From: Bacteroidales bacterium 6E
Lineage (GTDB): Bacteria; Bacteroidota; Bacteroidia; Bacteroidales; Prolixibacteraceae
NCBI GenBank assembly: GCA_001270045.2
Contig: DF970690.1
Span: 637,944 to 701,943 of the forward strand
Direction: 5' to 3'
DNA: 64,000 nucleotides
The notes under the pieces are model-generated. The model worked only from the letters and a program-made list of their open reading frames with translations, did not search any database and had not been told where the DNA came from. The position numbers and the translations under genes are program-made. Below, in pieces: positions 58,501 to 64,000 of this stretch (position 1 is its first letter; each line of letters starts with the position of its first letter).

Positions 58501-58814
58501 CATCAGCCTTGAAGGTCACTTACACAAGTGTGGCAGTCGGCGTCAATCCGGCAAGGGTGCTGTCCATGACTTACTACCCGAATCCATTCAGGGATAGACT
58601 CAACATTGAGTTGGAAACTATACCTGGCACCAGGATTAGCGTGGGCATCGTCGATGTATTGGGACGCAAACTCAGCGAATTCAATATTGACAAGACCACC
58701 GGTCATGACGTGGTCCAGTGGCAGGGGACCGATGCACAGGGTGTGCCGGTACCTGCGGGAACCTACATTATCCTGATCAATGGACAACATGGAGGAACAA
58801 TTATAAGACAATAA
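46560..58814 (+). CDS. Giant YDG-repeat adhesin with T9SS sorting domain
   Basis: 4,084 residues. The start is ATG 46560; the frame begins with GTG at 46554. The export signal sits unusually at about 44-63, ending SELFGQ. In order: a PPC-like sandwich (65-200); two FN3-like units (201-390); an InlB B-repeat-like unit (392-465); about a dozen Ig/invasin-like units (466-1960, with repeated VQLKDQWGN and DNGDGTYTA); eighteen YDG/MBG modules (about 1963-3688, motif K-x-Y-D-G-T/N); two GWNIIS repeats (3690-3870); a DELGIFDG domain (about 3874-3990); and a T9SS type A domain starting YYPNPFRDRLNIE and ending GGTIIRQ. The second YDG module is interrupted by about 146 residues. It is predicted to be a long stalk on the cell surface; its ligand is unknown. 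Confidence 0.92.
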   Translation: MKKMDIMNTTNIYNQINGGRYLDCRWIKSLPDIPIRNVAYAARMVFLMVLIIFVANSELFGQSFSATLSSNQLFKRPSPGTSNCGGTYGTFTSVSSNASTDYAYATQSFTISAAGNYTITVTASTAGDPMLLVYGSFNPSSPTSGFIVGDDDSNGSLLPKIGSCNNYFSSGTYTLVVTSYSAATRAGTVNFNISGAGTATILPTVSTNTASSVTSTSVILGGNVSADGGATVSARGVAWGTSSNPTSGTPMGSGTGSFSQTINGLTPGTTYYARAYATNSVGTAYGPQISFTTQNYTPPSVTTNSVTNIGLTAATFNGNVTNTGGQSVSRGFQYSTNSSFSGAITRTISGTQGTGSFSYNETSLTGSTLYYVRAWASNNGGTTYGSATSFYTDHTVTYTSGANGTLSGSTSQTVDHGGSGSPVTAVPNAGYHFVRWSDFSTSNPRTDVNVTSSFTRTATFAINNFRFAVQPGNRVAGVQNSFTVEAIDNLGNRVTNSDRAISIDVKKADGTTIETLSANLSSGFATVSGPSITQTGNYYLFVSDAGGGVNGTFNSLQSSTFTVTPAAIHHFTVSGITDPHKAGETTSPTVTAYDMYGNMKYDYTGTISFHTDNVSAKPDKPTVLPVNYSFTGTDQGTKTFTNGANLKQYGENFFVQVKDTEVTEASGRQEGISVTSAELNYYAIAANPDESGNQQDVKAGNAFSVLAELYDEFGNKKVDYTGDLDVSFTSDASPSPLGNVIVIPAPGDRTFTNGVATIPGFILYNAQETPVITITETLTGSSGTTELMTVWPEMLDNFLVQEAPAQNHGIGGVRVTAGVPFSVKVTARDPYNNIKRDYAGYINFKSSNDAIVQYPTGLQQFTVGEGASFNNGIRIFENVLTIPTIGSYWIRVADSPQAFKTGTLEDIVVGPGIQSQVVSELAFTEHPGITTYPSESVKAGDFVSVTITPRDANDNLLCDCQSVQVFLNGVDKHRTGTPENGVPALSLIEVTDNHDGTYTAMVRVSDMSQTNEITASVNGTTLNTILQVAVNEPDAPSLVVSTITPEASSITTDENTLVTIQLKDQFGNNRLTNDGTIYISTTEGGFGANNGIANGYEATYNDNGSYTATLYASHDAITHGVGTATLSVIADFTDDLFADGALAPVSIPTVIITEGLPSLITSTIAADPVEITTDEFSTVTVQLKDHLGNLILHDRGSIDLETDVLGEITDAVYDENGKYVAYLWGDIRPVNGTGISVISGSFAGAGSASAVNGYFNDGGSPAEKTTASVTITEGLPALDEIQITANPAVITTDESSIITVTLYDHLGNLIINGRGTVSLSTNLGVLSTVTDNGDGTYTAILTADASGTGTATITGTILIDNAGQPVVIEDNATVLINEGLPSLSMSSVASNPATMTTDGSSTITLQLKDQWGNDLTTGRGVVTMESTIGLLSGVTDHGDGTYTATLTGDTRGINGTGTSVIDASFEGDASASSVNGDFTNETYVVISEGLPALSQIDIAVSDTEITADETSSITVQLKDQWGNLLTTSRGTITLSVSPIGVISTVTDNNDGTYSATFSLNDSGTGIATITGTISGEADGEILDNATVEVSHGIATNLRIDTQPSDYVRAGDVLAIQPVVSIRDALGNIVTSDNSTTVTASRKAGTSTETLKGTVAMTVEAGVVTFTDLRYELMETITLDFVANPALSTVTSNNVLVDHNATVRYEFSSVPAYIIAGGQRGAYVVTRYDAYDNLVNNSVGENGEDLITDETVYLYTSAADNDSEPNVTSKFHSAATGGTIVTSIGIANGATSKGFWYYSTVAGQHTISASDKTPLDVTDENIINAEHLLEVRPAALSHFVVSGVGTDAGGGWTEHYYGDVQSVTVEAIDILGNRKTNYNGSITFNLTDGQAVVNSNFPRDYTFTVGTDSDNGIHTFENAILFTRPSFEHPSYPTVNEWWVTVIDKAQPSKYGSQVKIKVLPRPLLVSIAETPTKVYDANTGITLTASFTVDNLVTGETITAFNAEANYDTKDVGEEKVITAIMDNNWLTTTDYVAGANTILKYYTLPSNVTGTGSITPKDVLVEITGNPTKTYDGNTIATLQTSDYTVTTGIPGETFEVVNQTNATYDEKNQGTRTVSVVFNTFPGTANYFNKDNWSAAATRGSASISYQTVAGENRLRMAYNGNGSYRNGTYTYTITANRTETVTFDWKLTGCHSYYQSVATFKLWVGNTGNIIQTLYSGGGCSFSRTGTSSFEIASGTKWGIIIYGDHWDSMNQINGYLDVVLPSFNPGENTLAGNYTFPATATGAGLILRKEITGTIVASDKDYDGNTIATITQRTLTGVIAADADKVALTGDAATFAGKDVGEHTVTSSGMTITGDEADNYSLTDVATTTASILPKALAITEPSIADRVYDGTTTPGALTIGTLSGFVDGETVTASGLADDYPGKDAGQYIVDIAYSLQNGTGGGLATNYSLATGTATGTVTQRPITANSSVASKVYDGQPTTGTVVLGELDNLVGDETLVITTTTTPYADKHVGTGKATTISYTLLDGTDGNGGIAANYTMADKEVTGEITVRAINATAQADTKVYDGSPSSVVSPVVDDLQTGDILVNAGSQTFDNKDQGTGKTLTPSGASINDGNNGNNYAITYVPNTSGEISKRLLAVSVTGDPEKVYDGDTEASLVAADYTITNVVDGESVSISETAGTYNSKNVGTSPDRTVTVTLADDDYVAGNAGTTLANYTLPETATGAGTITVRSLTLDNFVANDKTYDGTTSVTGDGFSDNRISGDVLTFSYGVAFEDKNVGTGKDVNFTSIAISGGADQSNYTLVTSSGVATADISARDLTLDNFVADDKTYDGTTNVTGDAFSDDRVSGDDLTFSYNVAFEDKNVGTGKDVNFTSIAISGGADQDNYTLLTTTGVATADISVRDLTLDNFVANDKTYDGTTSVTGDAFSDDRVSGDVLTFSYNVAFEDKNVGADKDVNFTNIAISGGADKDNYSLLTTAGTVEADITARTLNLSNFAADNKVYDGTTVATGLGFDDNRIPGDNLSFQRTAEFETPSVGYNKVVVYESVSITGGTDKDNYRLETDQSHWKTAPNRIISQAPVTVSIMASDKPYDGNTMATVSLSGNFVTGDEVSLTYTSATFDDESVGLGKTVTISGIALTGTNAGQYTLASTTATTTASITPVARTVAVTGVSDYIYSGLPQGPATATVSAGDGSVSYSYSGTGSTTYATSSTAPTNAGTYHVVATVVENGNYAGATSEPYSFTINKKELTVIDVVAQDKVYDKTTHASVSVGSLSGVVGSDDVSVTASANFDNAQVGNNKTITVSYSLQGTKAANYMAPAGGVLTSAGEITQRPLTITGSFDAIDRVYDRSNAASITNVLLQLVSVIPGDDVTLKAIASFADKLVGNSKPVALTSSILEGADSGNYMLTFTSAPTTSADITPKALTVTGAMAQDKTYDGNTEANIAVSSLNGVIAGDVVTLDALVGTFAQSDAGNGIPVTPALTLKGTDAANYALTQPSGLTASVLKRELTVTGAEAVDKTYDATTDIVILDAVLQGKVSSDDVTLGSLGGRVANKNVGTDKPVTATLTLTGAKVSNYTLVQPVGLTVTISPKSVSVTGAVAMDKTFDGTTDAVISGAILDGIIAGDVVSLMNGTSGTFAQSEVGSEVEVTTAMYLAGTDAGNYLLIQPQGLKADIMPGIQQISLTAGWNIISIGMSPTGSTRLIDILRPLIDAGTLIKVIDDKGNTIENLGSDEWFESIGDLLATEGYQVKVSENTSLEVNGTPVQLPIDIPLVKGWNIISFPSQVAQNAMDVFDQLIKGGYLLKAMDEKGRPVEELAGDWYNFIGNLEPGEGYKVKVSSACTLTIRESYTKSLINVPDLLSSDHFMPVYSGNGYDHMNLLIRDLEASGLKEGDELGIFDGDLCVGSVRIDHHSMWDNLISIPVSASDGLSEFANGFTEGNRFAIRIFRDGNERYLTFEVESGSTPVFTKGATSALKVTYTSVAVGVNPARVLSMTYYPNPFRDRLNIELETIPGTRISVGIVDVLGRKLSEFNIDKTTGHDVVQWQGTDAQGVPVPAGTYIILINGQHGGTIIRQ
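54774..55547 (+). repeat. Three tandem 258-base repeats within the giant adhesin
   Basis: The phrase CTGGACAACTTTGTTGC recurs at about 54780, 55038 and 55296, exactly 258 bases (86 codons) apart; a diverged fourth copy continues at the same spacing (CAACTTT at 55559). The three are nearly identical over their length, much more so than neighbouring modules, so they arose by recent duplication. Because 258 is divisible by three, gain or loss of copies keeps the reading frame. Confidence 0.95.
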
Positions 58815-58914
58815 ACGGAAGCTGCTAGAAAAAAGAGTCGGGGTACCCATGGAAGCCTCAAGCCGAAATTGGGCCCCGGCTTCAAGTTATTCGGAAATCA
58901 TAAAACAAAATACA

Positions 58915-61900
58915 ATGAATAAATTTTTACTTTTCGTGGCGATGATCCTCTCCTTTGGCCATACAATGGCGCAGGATCATTTTAAGGTAGCCTACACGGA
59001 ACAGCCGCAAACCTACATGAATATCTATGTTTTCAGTGCCAGTGTGGGTGGAAACAATCTGGGTGCCGGGGATGAGATTGCCGTATTTGACGGAACCATC
59101 TGCTGTGGTGTTTACAAAGTTTCCGGGGCTTTTGCCGGACCGGTGAATATCCCGGCGGCCAAGGCGGAGGCTGCAGGTACCGGATACACGGCAGGAAATC
59201 CCATCGTCGTAAAAATATGGGATGCCAGTGCCGGAATTGAGTATTCCGCAGATATCAGCTTCAGGGCAAATTCCCCCAATACCGTATTTACCAACAATGA
59301 ATCGGCCTATATGGATATCTCGGCCAAGGTCGCAGCAACCATACAGCTGACTGCCAACAACAAAACATACGATGGGACAACCAATGCCGATGTAGGATAC
59401 TCGGTGGTTGATGGTTCACTTGCCGGAGACATAACCGTAAACGTAGCGAACGGATTGTTTGCCGACAAACATGCAGGTTCGGGTAAACCGGTTACGGCCG
59501 ACATAACTGTGACGGGAGCTGATATCGAAAACTTTGACCTGACCATCATTGAAACGACAACGGCCACCATTTCGAAGAAAACAGTGGAAGTGATCAATGC
59601 CGTGGCACAGGACAAGGTGTACAACGGGAATGCCGTGGCGGTCGTCAGCGGAGCCTCCCTTGCCGGCGTGATCACGCCCGATGAAGTTATTATTTCGGGT
59701 GGGACTTCCGGAACATTCGCGCAATCCAATGTCGGGAATGCCATTTCAGTCACAACGGCTATGGCACTTACGGGTTCAGGGGCATCAAACTATGAGCTTA
59801 AATCACAGCCAGCCTTGTCGGCCTCCATTACCAAAGCACCCCTGACCGTCACTGCCGAAAATAAGTCGAAGACCTACGACGGCCAGGTGTATTCCGGTTT
59901 CACCTCAAAAATTACAGGTTTTGTTGGAGGTGAAACGCAATCAGTGATTTCGGGAAGTGTCACCTTTACGGGCGATGCCATTTCGGCCATCAACGCTGGC
60001 TCATACACGGTTTCCCCTGTTGTTGCCGGATTGAGTGCAACGAATTACTCGTTCTCGACTGCCAATGGTACCCTCACGGTTTCGAAGGCACCATTGACAG
60101 TAACGGCCAATGACCAGACCAAGGTATACGGCTCAGCCAACCCTGCATTGACCATAGCATATTCAGGTTTTGTAAACGGGGAGACTGCCTCAGTGCTGGC
60201 GACAGCCCCGACTGCCTCGACCCAGATTAACGCCACCACCAATGCCGGCACCTATGCGGATGCCATCACGATATCGGGCGGTGTGGACGAAAACTATAGT
60301 TTCTCATATGTAGCCGGCGATTTTACAGTGACCAAGGCGCCTTTGACAGTAACGGCCAATGACCAGACCAAGGTTTACGGCTCGGCCAACCCGGCATTGA
60401 CCATAGCATATTCAGGTTTTGAGAACGGAGAGACTGCCCAGGTATTGGCAACTGCCCCGACAGCCACAACCCAGATATCCGCCACCACCAGTGCAGGCAC
60501 CTATACGGATGCCATCACGGTATCGGGTGGCGTTGACGAGAACTACAGCTTCAGCTACATAGCCGGTGATTTCACGGTGACAAAGGCACCGTTGACGGTA
60601 GTGGCCAATGACCAGATTAAGGTATACGGCTCGGCAAACCCGGTGCTGACTTTCAACTATTCAGGATTTGTAAACGGGGAGACTGCCCCGGTACTGGCAA
60701 CCGCCCCTTCAGCAGCGACCCTGATTAACGCCACCACCAATGCCGGAACCTATGTGGATGCTATTTCGGTATCGGGCGGTGTCGACGAGAATTACAGCTT
60801 CACATACGTGGCCGGTGATTTCACGGTGACCAAGGCAACACCTGCCATTCAGGTGACCGGTGGATCCTATGTTTTTGACGGCACTGGCAAATCTGCAACC
60901 GCTTTTGCATATGGCGTGGGAGGCACTTCCGATGTGTTGTCACCCGCTGTCACCATTACCTATACCGGAGCAGATGGTACCATTTATGGTCCATCGAACA
61001 TTGCGCCTTCCGCAAGTGGAAGCTACCAGGTGAAGGCTGATTTTGTCGGCAATACTAATTACCTCGCAATTTCGGCTACCGCTTCCCTAATCATTGCCAA
61101 CACCGTATCAACCATCACGGTGACTGGTCCAAATAGCTATACCTACAATGGACAGGCACAGGGACCAGCCGCTGCAGAAGTGACTGGTTCGACAGGAGCG
61201 GTTACGTATATTTACACGGGAATAGCAGGTACCAACTATGGACCATCGTCAACACCCCCCATGAATGCCGGTAGTTACCAGGTGGTGGCAACCGTGGCGG
61301 CAGATGCCACTTATCAGGGTGCAAGTTCGGCAGCCTTTGTTTTTGCCATTCAAAAAGCTAGCCTTACCATTACTGCAACTTCACAGGGCAGGGTATACGG
61401 TATCGATAATCCCCAGCTGACATTATCCTTTGAAGGTTTCGTGGGTGGCGATGATGAGACGGTTATTGACGAGTTGCCATTGGCATCGACCGATGCCGTA
61501 ATAAGCTCGGATGCAGGGGCATATATTATCATGGTTTCCGGCGGAAATGACAATAATTACCAATTTATTTACAAGGAGGGAGTCCTGACCATCATGAAGG
61601 CCCAGGCGACCATCCAGCTTCTGAATCTGGAACAGGCCTATACAGGCAAACCGCTGGAGGTTTCTTACCAGACGACGCCGGCCGGATTGCTTGTCCTGTT
61701 TCAATATGACGGTATCAACATACTTCCCTCCGAATTGGGCGAATATGTTGTAACGGCCGTTGTCTCCGATAAAAACCATGAAGGGTCAACCACCGGTATC
61801 TTCAGGATATTGGAAGATGAGGACGGCGACGGAATTCCTGATATTTATGACCTGGATTCTGACAATGACGGAGTGCCTGATTACCTTGACAAATTCCCGG

Positions 61901-63159
61901 AAGATTCAAATGAATGGGCTGATTCTGATGGTGACGGCATTGGGGATAATGCCGACACGGACGACGACAATGACGGAGTGGACGATGTTGACGATGCCTT
62001 CCCGAATGATCCGGATGAGTGGGAAGATTCAGATGGGGATGGCATTGGCAACAATGCTGATTCGGATGATGATGGCGACGGGGTGGCTGATGAGGATGAT
62101 GCATTTCCACTGAACCCCGATGAGTGGCTCGACTCCGATGGCGACGGCATTGGGGATAATGCCGACACGGATGATGACAACGACGGTACACCGGATGAGC
62201 AAGATGCCTTTCCGTTTGATCCCAATGAGGACACCGACAGCGACGGGGATGGCGTGGGCGACAACAGTGACTTGTTCCCATTGGATCCTGAACAGTCGGA
62301 TGACCAGGTTGCCCCGGAGCTGGATGTCACCCAACTTACCCCTTTAACTTTGGTGTGCGGAATTGATTTTGAAGAGCAGTTGATAGCGTGGCTTGATTCC
62401 CAGGCCGGTGTGGTGGCGACCGATAATCACCAGCTGGATGCATGGAGCCATGATCTTGATATAGAAGAAATTCTTTCAGACCTGTGCAATGAAAGTAAAA
62501 CCATACCTGTGGAATTTACGGTGACCGATTATTCAGGCAATTCGAGCAGTTTTACCGCTACTCTTGTTGTTGTGGTGAATGCGGCCCCCGAGGTAATCTC
62601 ACCCCTTGAGGATGTGGTGATGGCCGTGAACGCGACACATCGCATTTTTGCCAGTCCTTTGCCGGGAGAGATGTTTGGCGACGACCAGGATCAGGCACTG
62701 GAGGTTCGTTATTTTGCATTGGGTTCCGACACATTGCCCTCCTGGGCCAAGGTCGTTAATGATACGCTGGTATTCAGTCCGGCGATTGCGGATACCGGCT
62801 GTTACCAACTGGTGGTGGAAGCCAGGGATATTTGGCAGGCATCGGTTACCGACACGTTCCAGGTATGCATTCGTGCCACCTTGGTGAACTCGGATCCATT
62901 GACAATGAATGGCCATGGGATCATCGTCTATCCGAATCCTGCCAGTGATTTCGTCAGGATCAAACCGGGTAAACAGCCCGAAACTCAGGTCGAGGTGACC
63001 CTTATGAATTTATCGGGACAGGCGGTTATACACCGGCAGTTTTGGAGTGATGAACCTCTTGAAATTGATTTGACAGGGCAGAAGACTGGAATGTATGTTA
63101 TACGCATCACGTTCAATAACCAAACCATGTACAATAAACTGATGATCGAACGCAGGTAG
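58915..63159 (+). CDS. MBG/TSP3-repeat surface protein with T9SS sorting domain
   Basis: 1,414 residues from ATG 58915 (MNKFLLFVAM); upstream frame to 58849 is not a better start. The signal peptide ends HTMAQ (about 19). Residues about 20-145 are a domain homologous to one near the end of the giant adhesin (GAGDEIAVFDGTICCGVYKV). Two YDG modules and about eight MBG modules follow (150-960), three of them near-identical. Acidic calcium-type TSP3 repeats (about 967-1130, DSDGDGIGDNADTDDDNDG) precede a HYR-like and a cadherin-like unit. The T9SS type A domain starts IIVYPNPASDFVRIKPG and ends LMIERR. A terminator follows at 63191. Confidence 0.92.
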   Translation: MNKFLLFVAMILSFGHTMAQDHFKVAYTEQPQTYMNIYVFSASVGGNNLGAGDEIAVFDGTICCGVYKVSGAFAGPVNIPAAKAEAAGTGYTAGNPIVVKIWDASAGIEYSADISFRANSPNTVFTNNESAYMDISAKVAATIQLTANNKTYDGTTNADVGYSVVDGSLAGDITVNVANGLFADKHAGSGKPVTADITVTGADIENFDLTIIETTTATISKKTVEVINAVAQDKVYNGNAVAVVSGASLAGVITPDEVIISGGTSGTFAQSNVGNAISVTTAMALTGSGASNYELKSQPALSASITKAPLTVTAENKSKTYDGQVYSGFTSKITGFVGGETQSVISGSVTFTGDAISAINAGSYTVSPVVAGLSATNYSFSTANGTLTVSKAPLTVTANDQTKVYGSANPALTIAYSGFVNGETASVLATAPTASTQINATTNAGTYADAITISGGVDENYSFSYVAGDFTVTKAPLTVTANDQTKVYGSANPALTIAYSGFENGETAQVLATAPTATTQISATTSAGTYTDAITVSGGVDENYSFSYIAGDFTVTKAPLTVVANDQIKVYGSANPVLTFNYSGFVNGETAPVLATAPSAATLINATTNAGTYVDAISVSGGVDENYSFTYVAGDFTVTKATPAIQVTGGSYVFDGTGKSATAFAYGVGGTSDVLSPAVTITYTGADGTIYGPSNIAPSASGSYQVKADFVGNTNYLAISATASLIIANTVSTITVTGPNSYTYNGQAQGPAAAEVTGSTGAVTYIYTGIAGTNYGPSSTPPMNAGSYQVVATVAADATYQGASSAAFVFAIQKASLTITATSQGRVYGIDNPQLTLSFEGFVGGDDETVIDELPLASTDAVISSDAGAYIIMVSGGNDNNYQFIYKEGVLTIMKAQATIQLLNLEQAYTGKPLEVSYQTTPAGLLVLFQYDGINILPSELGEYVVTAVVSDKNHEGSTTGIFRILEDEDGDGIPDIYDLDSDNDGVPDYLDKFPEDSNEWADSDGDGIGDNADTDDDNDGVDDVDDAFPNDPDEWEDSDGDGIGNNADSDDDGDGVADEDDAFPLNPDEWLDSDGDGIGDNADTDDDNDGTPDEQDAFPFDPNEDTDSDGDGVGDNSDLFPLDPEQSDDQVAPELDVTQLTPLTLVCGIDFEEQLIAWLDSQAGVVATDNHQLDAWSHDLDIEEILSDLCNESKTIPVEFTVTDYSGNSSSFTATLVVVVNAAPEVISPLEDVVMAVNATHRIFASPLPGEMFGDDQDQALEVRYFALGSDTLPSWAKVVNDTLVFSPAIADTGCYQLVVEARDIWQASVTDTFQVCIRATLVNSDPLTMNGHGIIVYPNPASDFVRIKPGKQPETQVEVTLMNLSGQAVIHRQFWSDEPLEIDLTGQKTGMYVIRITFNNQTMYNKLMIERR
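60089..60835 (+). repeat. Three tandem 249-base repeats within the MBG/TSP3 protein
   Basis: The phrase GTAACGGCCAATGACCAG and the following GTATACGGCTC recur at about 60100, 60349 and 60598, spaced exactly 249 bases (83 codons). The copies are close to identical apart from scattered third-position changes, and the third has slightly more differences. They code for three MBG modules (KVYGSANPALTIAYSGF). Confidence 0.95.
61814..62308 (+). repeat. TSP3-type acidic repeat array
   Basis: Five or six units of about 36 residues follow the pattern EWxDSDGDGIGDNADxDDDNDGxxDxxDAFPxDP. The DNA segment GGCATTGGGGATAATGCCGA is repeated at about 61935 and 62148. Thrombospondin type 3 repeats bind calcium in known proteins. 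Here they separate the MBG modules from the C-terminal Ig-like and T9SS parts. Confidence 0.85.
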
Positions 63160-63190
63160 CACAATGGAGGGTTAGTGATACCCATCCTTG

Positions 63191-63226
63191 GGAGGCTGTC
63201 CCAAAAAGACAGCCTCCTGCCTTTTA
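63191..63226 (+). terminator. Terminator closing the adhesin locus
   Basis: GGAGGCTGTC (63191-63200) pairs perfectly with GACAGCCTCC (63208-63217) around a seven-base loop, followed by TGCCTTTTATT. It lies 31 bases after the last T9SS gene, whose stop codon ends at 63159. Confidence 0.85.
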
Positions 63227-63428
63227 TTAAGATCTGAAGCGCAAATGGTAATATGGATAAAAAATCCAAAGTTCAGTATAGTTCCGAAAATCGGTTTATG
63301 ACCGGTTGACTCAAAAACATTGGTATAAAGCGCATCTCCAATCGTGGAAAAGTGTATTTACACAATAAGTTAATTGATATTAATCTGCATAATGTCAAAA
63401 GTTTATATATTTTTCTCACTTTTACGCT

Positions 63429-64000
63429 ATGAAAAATCGGGTAATGGATAACACAGTTGATGGCATTCAGAATGTCATTGATTCAGAGGAATATTTACGC
63501 CTCATGATTGATGCCACTGCCGAAGGCATTTATGCCATTGATACCCGGGGCAACTGTACCAAATGCAACCGTTCGGCCCTCTGGATGTTAGGATACCAAA
63601 ATGAGGCTGAGCTGATCGGCCGAAACATGCATCATCAGGTTCACCATACCCAAAGTGACGGGACTCATTTCCACGAGGAAGATTGCCTGATATACAAGGC
63701 GTTTCAGACTGGCAAGGGAAGCCATTCCCCTGAGGATATCCTGTGGCGAAAGGATGGCACTTCTTTTACGGCTGAAATATGGTCATTCCCAATCATTAAA
63801 GGAAGCACCCTGTTAGGTGCCGTTGTCACCTTTATGGATATCACCAAAAGGAAGGAAACCGAGAATGAACTTATTGCACTCAAGAATGAGCTGGAGCGGA
63901 AGGTGGAGGAGAAAACCCGTGAACTTCAGGAGAGAATCCGTGAACTGGAACGATTCCATGACGCCACCATTCACAGGGAGTTGAGAATAAAGGAATTGCG
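63429..64000 (+). CDS. PAS-domain sensor protein, partial (runs off the window)
   Basis: 190 codons are visible before the window ends. Residues about 18-155 form a PAS/PAC unit: YLRLMIDATAEGIYAIDTRG, then MHHQVHHTQSDGTHFHEEDC, WRKDGTSFTAEIWSF and TFMDITKRKE. A coiled coil follows, then ERFHDATIHRELRIKEL, the same helical motif that ends the multi-PAS protein at 28146. The output domain, if any, is beyond the edge. No membrane span is visible. The upstream 63230-63428 is AT-rich and holds no supported gene. Confidence 0.85.
   Translation, partial: MKNRVMDNTVDGIQNVIDSEEYLRLMIDATAEGIYAIDTRGNCTKCNRSALWMLGYQNEAELIGRNMHHQVHHTQSDGTHFHEEDCLIYKAFQTGKGSHSPEDILWRKDGTSFTAEIWSFPIIKGSTLLGAVVTFMDITKRKETENELIALKNELERKVEEKTRELQERIRELERFHDATIHRELRIKEL

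Overview
The window reads as a chromosomal segment of a member of the Bacteroidota, probably an environmental Bacteroidales-like lineage. The support is several proteins with type IX secretion (T9SS) type A C-terminal sorting domains, a TonB-dependent receptor with an N-terminal carboxypeptidase-regulatory-like domain, FISUMP and YDG/MBG domains, the long TPR-membrane-HTH regulator type, and promoters of the Bacteroidota form TTTG-N19-TAnnTTTG instead of the sigma70 form. No rRNA, tRNA, CRISPR array, insertion sequence or phage gene was recognised.

Layout. 0.1-1.8 kb: a small membrane protein and a FISUMP lipoprotein. 1.8-7.4 kb: a histidine operon, hisG-hisD-hisC-hisB-purU, preceded by a His-rich leader peptide and an intrinsic terminator. 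The 8-base 3' arm of that terminator is repeated exactly across the leader stop codon, so the region looks like a compact ribosome-controlled attenuator. 7.5-11.3 kb: a beta-propeller T9SS protein, a TlpA-like thioredoxin, hisH and argB; hisA, hisF and hisI/E are not here. 11.4-14.0 kb: a TonB-dependent receptor behind a TPP riboswitch, so probably a thiamine-family importer. 14.0-22.1 kb: a long minus-strand run (subtilase, xseA, xseB, inositol monophosphatase, unknown helical protein, GT2 glycosyltransferase, CBM9-like protein, GHL10-like glycosidase) that ends at a terminator. 22.1-26.3 kb: a MORN/YwqK-like protein, VanZ-like protein, Ig/DUF5050-like protein, small coiled coil and patatin. 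26.3-29.9 kb: a two-gene PAS/LytS-type sensor kinase operon with a clear promoter. 30.1-32.2 kb: a GH42 beta-galactosidase broken by one TGG-to-TAG change. 32.2-34.0 kb: an exported peroxiredoxin flanked on both sides by copies of a hairpin-forming intergenic repeat, then a DHFR-family reductase.

34-63 kb is an accessory surface-protein locus. It starts with a TPR-HTH regulator and continues with six same-strand genes: two paralogous beta-strand-repeat proteins, each with an inserted C-type-lectin-like domain; a 1,179-residue Ig/PKD/MBG protein that stops inside a module; a small exported protein resembling DUF4347 but without its presumed catalytic residues; a 4,084-residue YDG-repeat adhesin with a T9SS signal; and a 1,414-residue MBG/TSP3 protein with a T9SS signal. 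The last two share a homologous extra domain, and both contain near-identical tandem DNA repeats of a length that keeps frame. The window closes with the start of another PAS-domain sensor.

The strongest candidates for undescribed biology are the his attenuator and the six-gene adhesin locus. Within the locus, the DUF4347-like protein and a jelly-roll-like insertion in one YDG module stand out.
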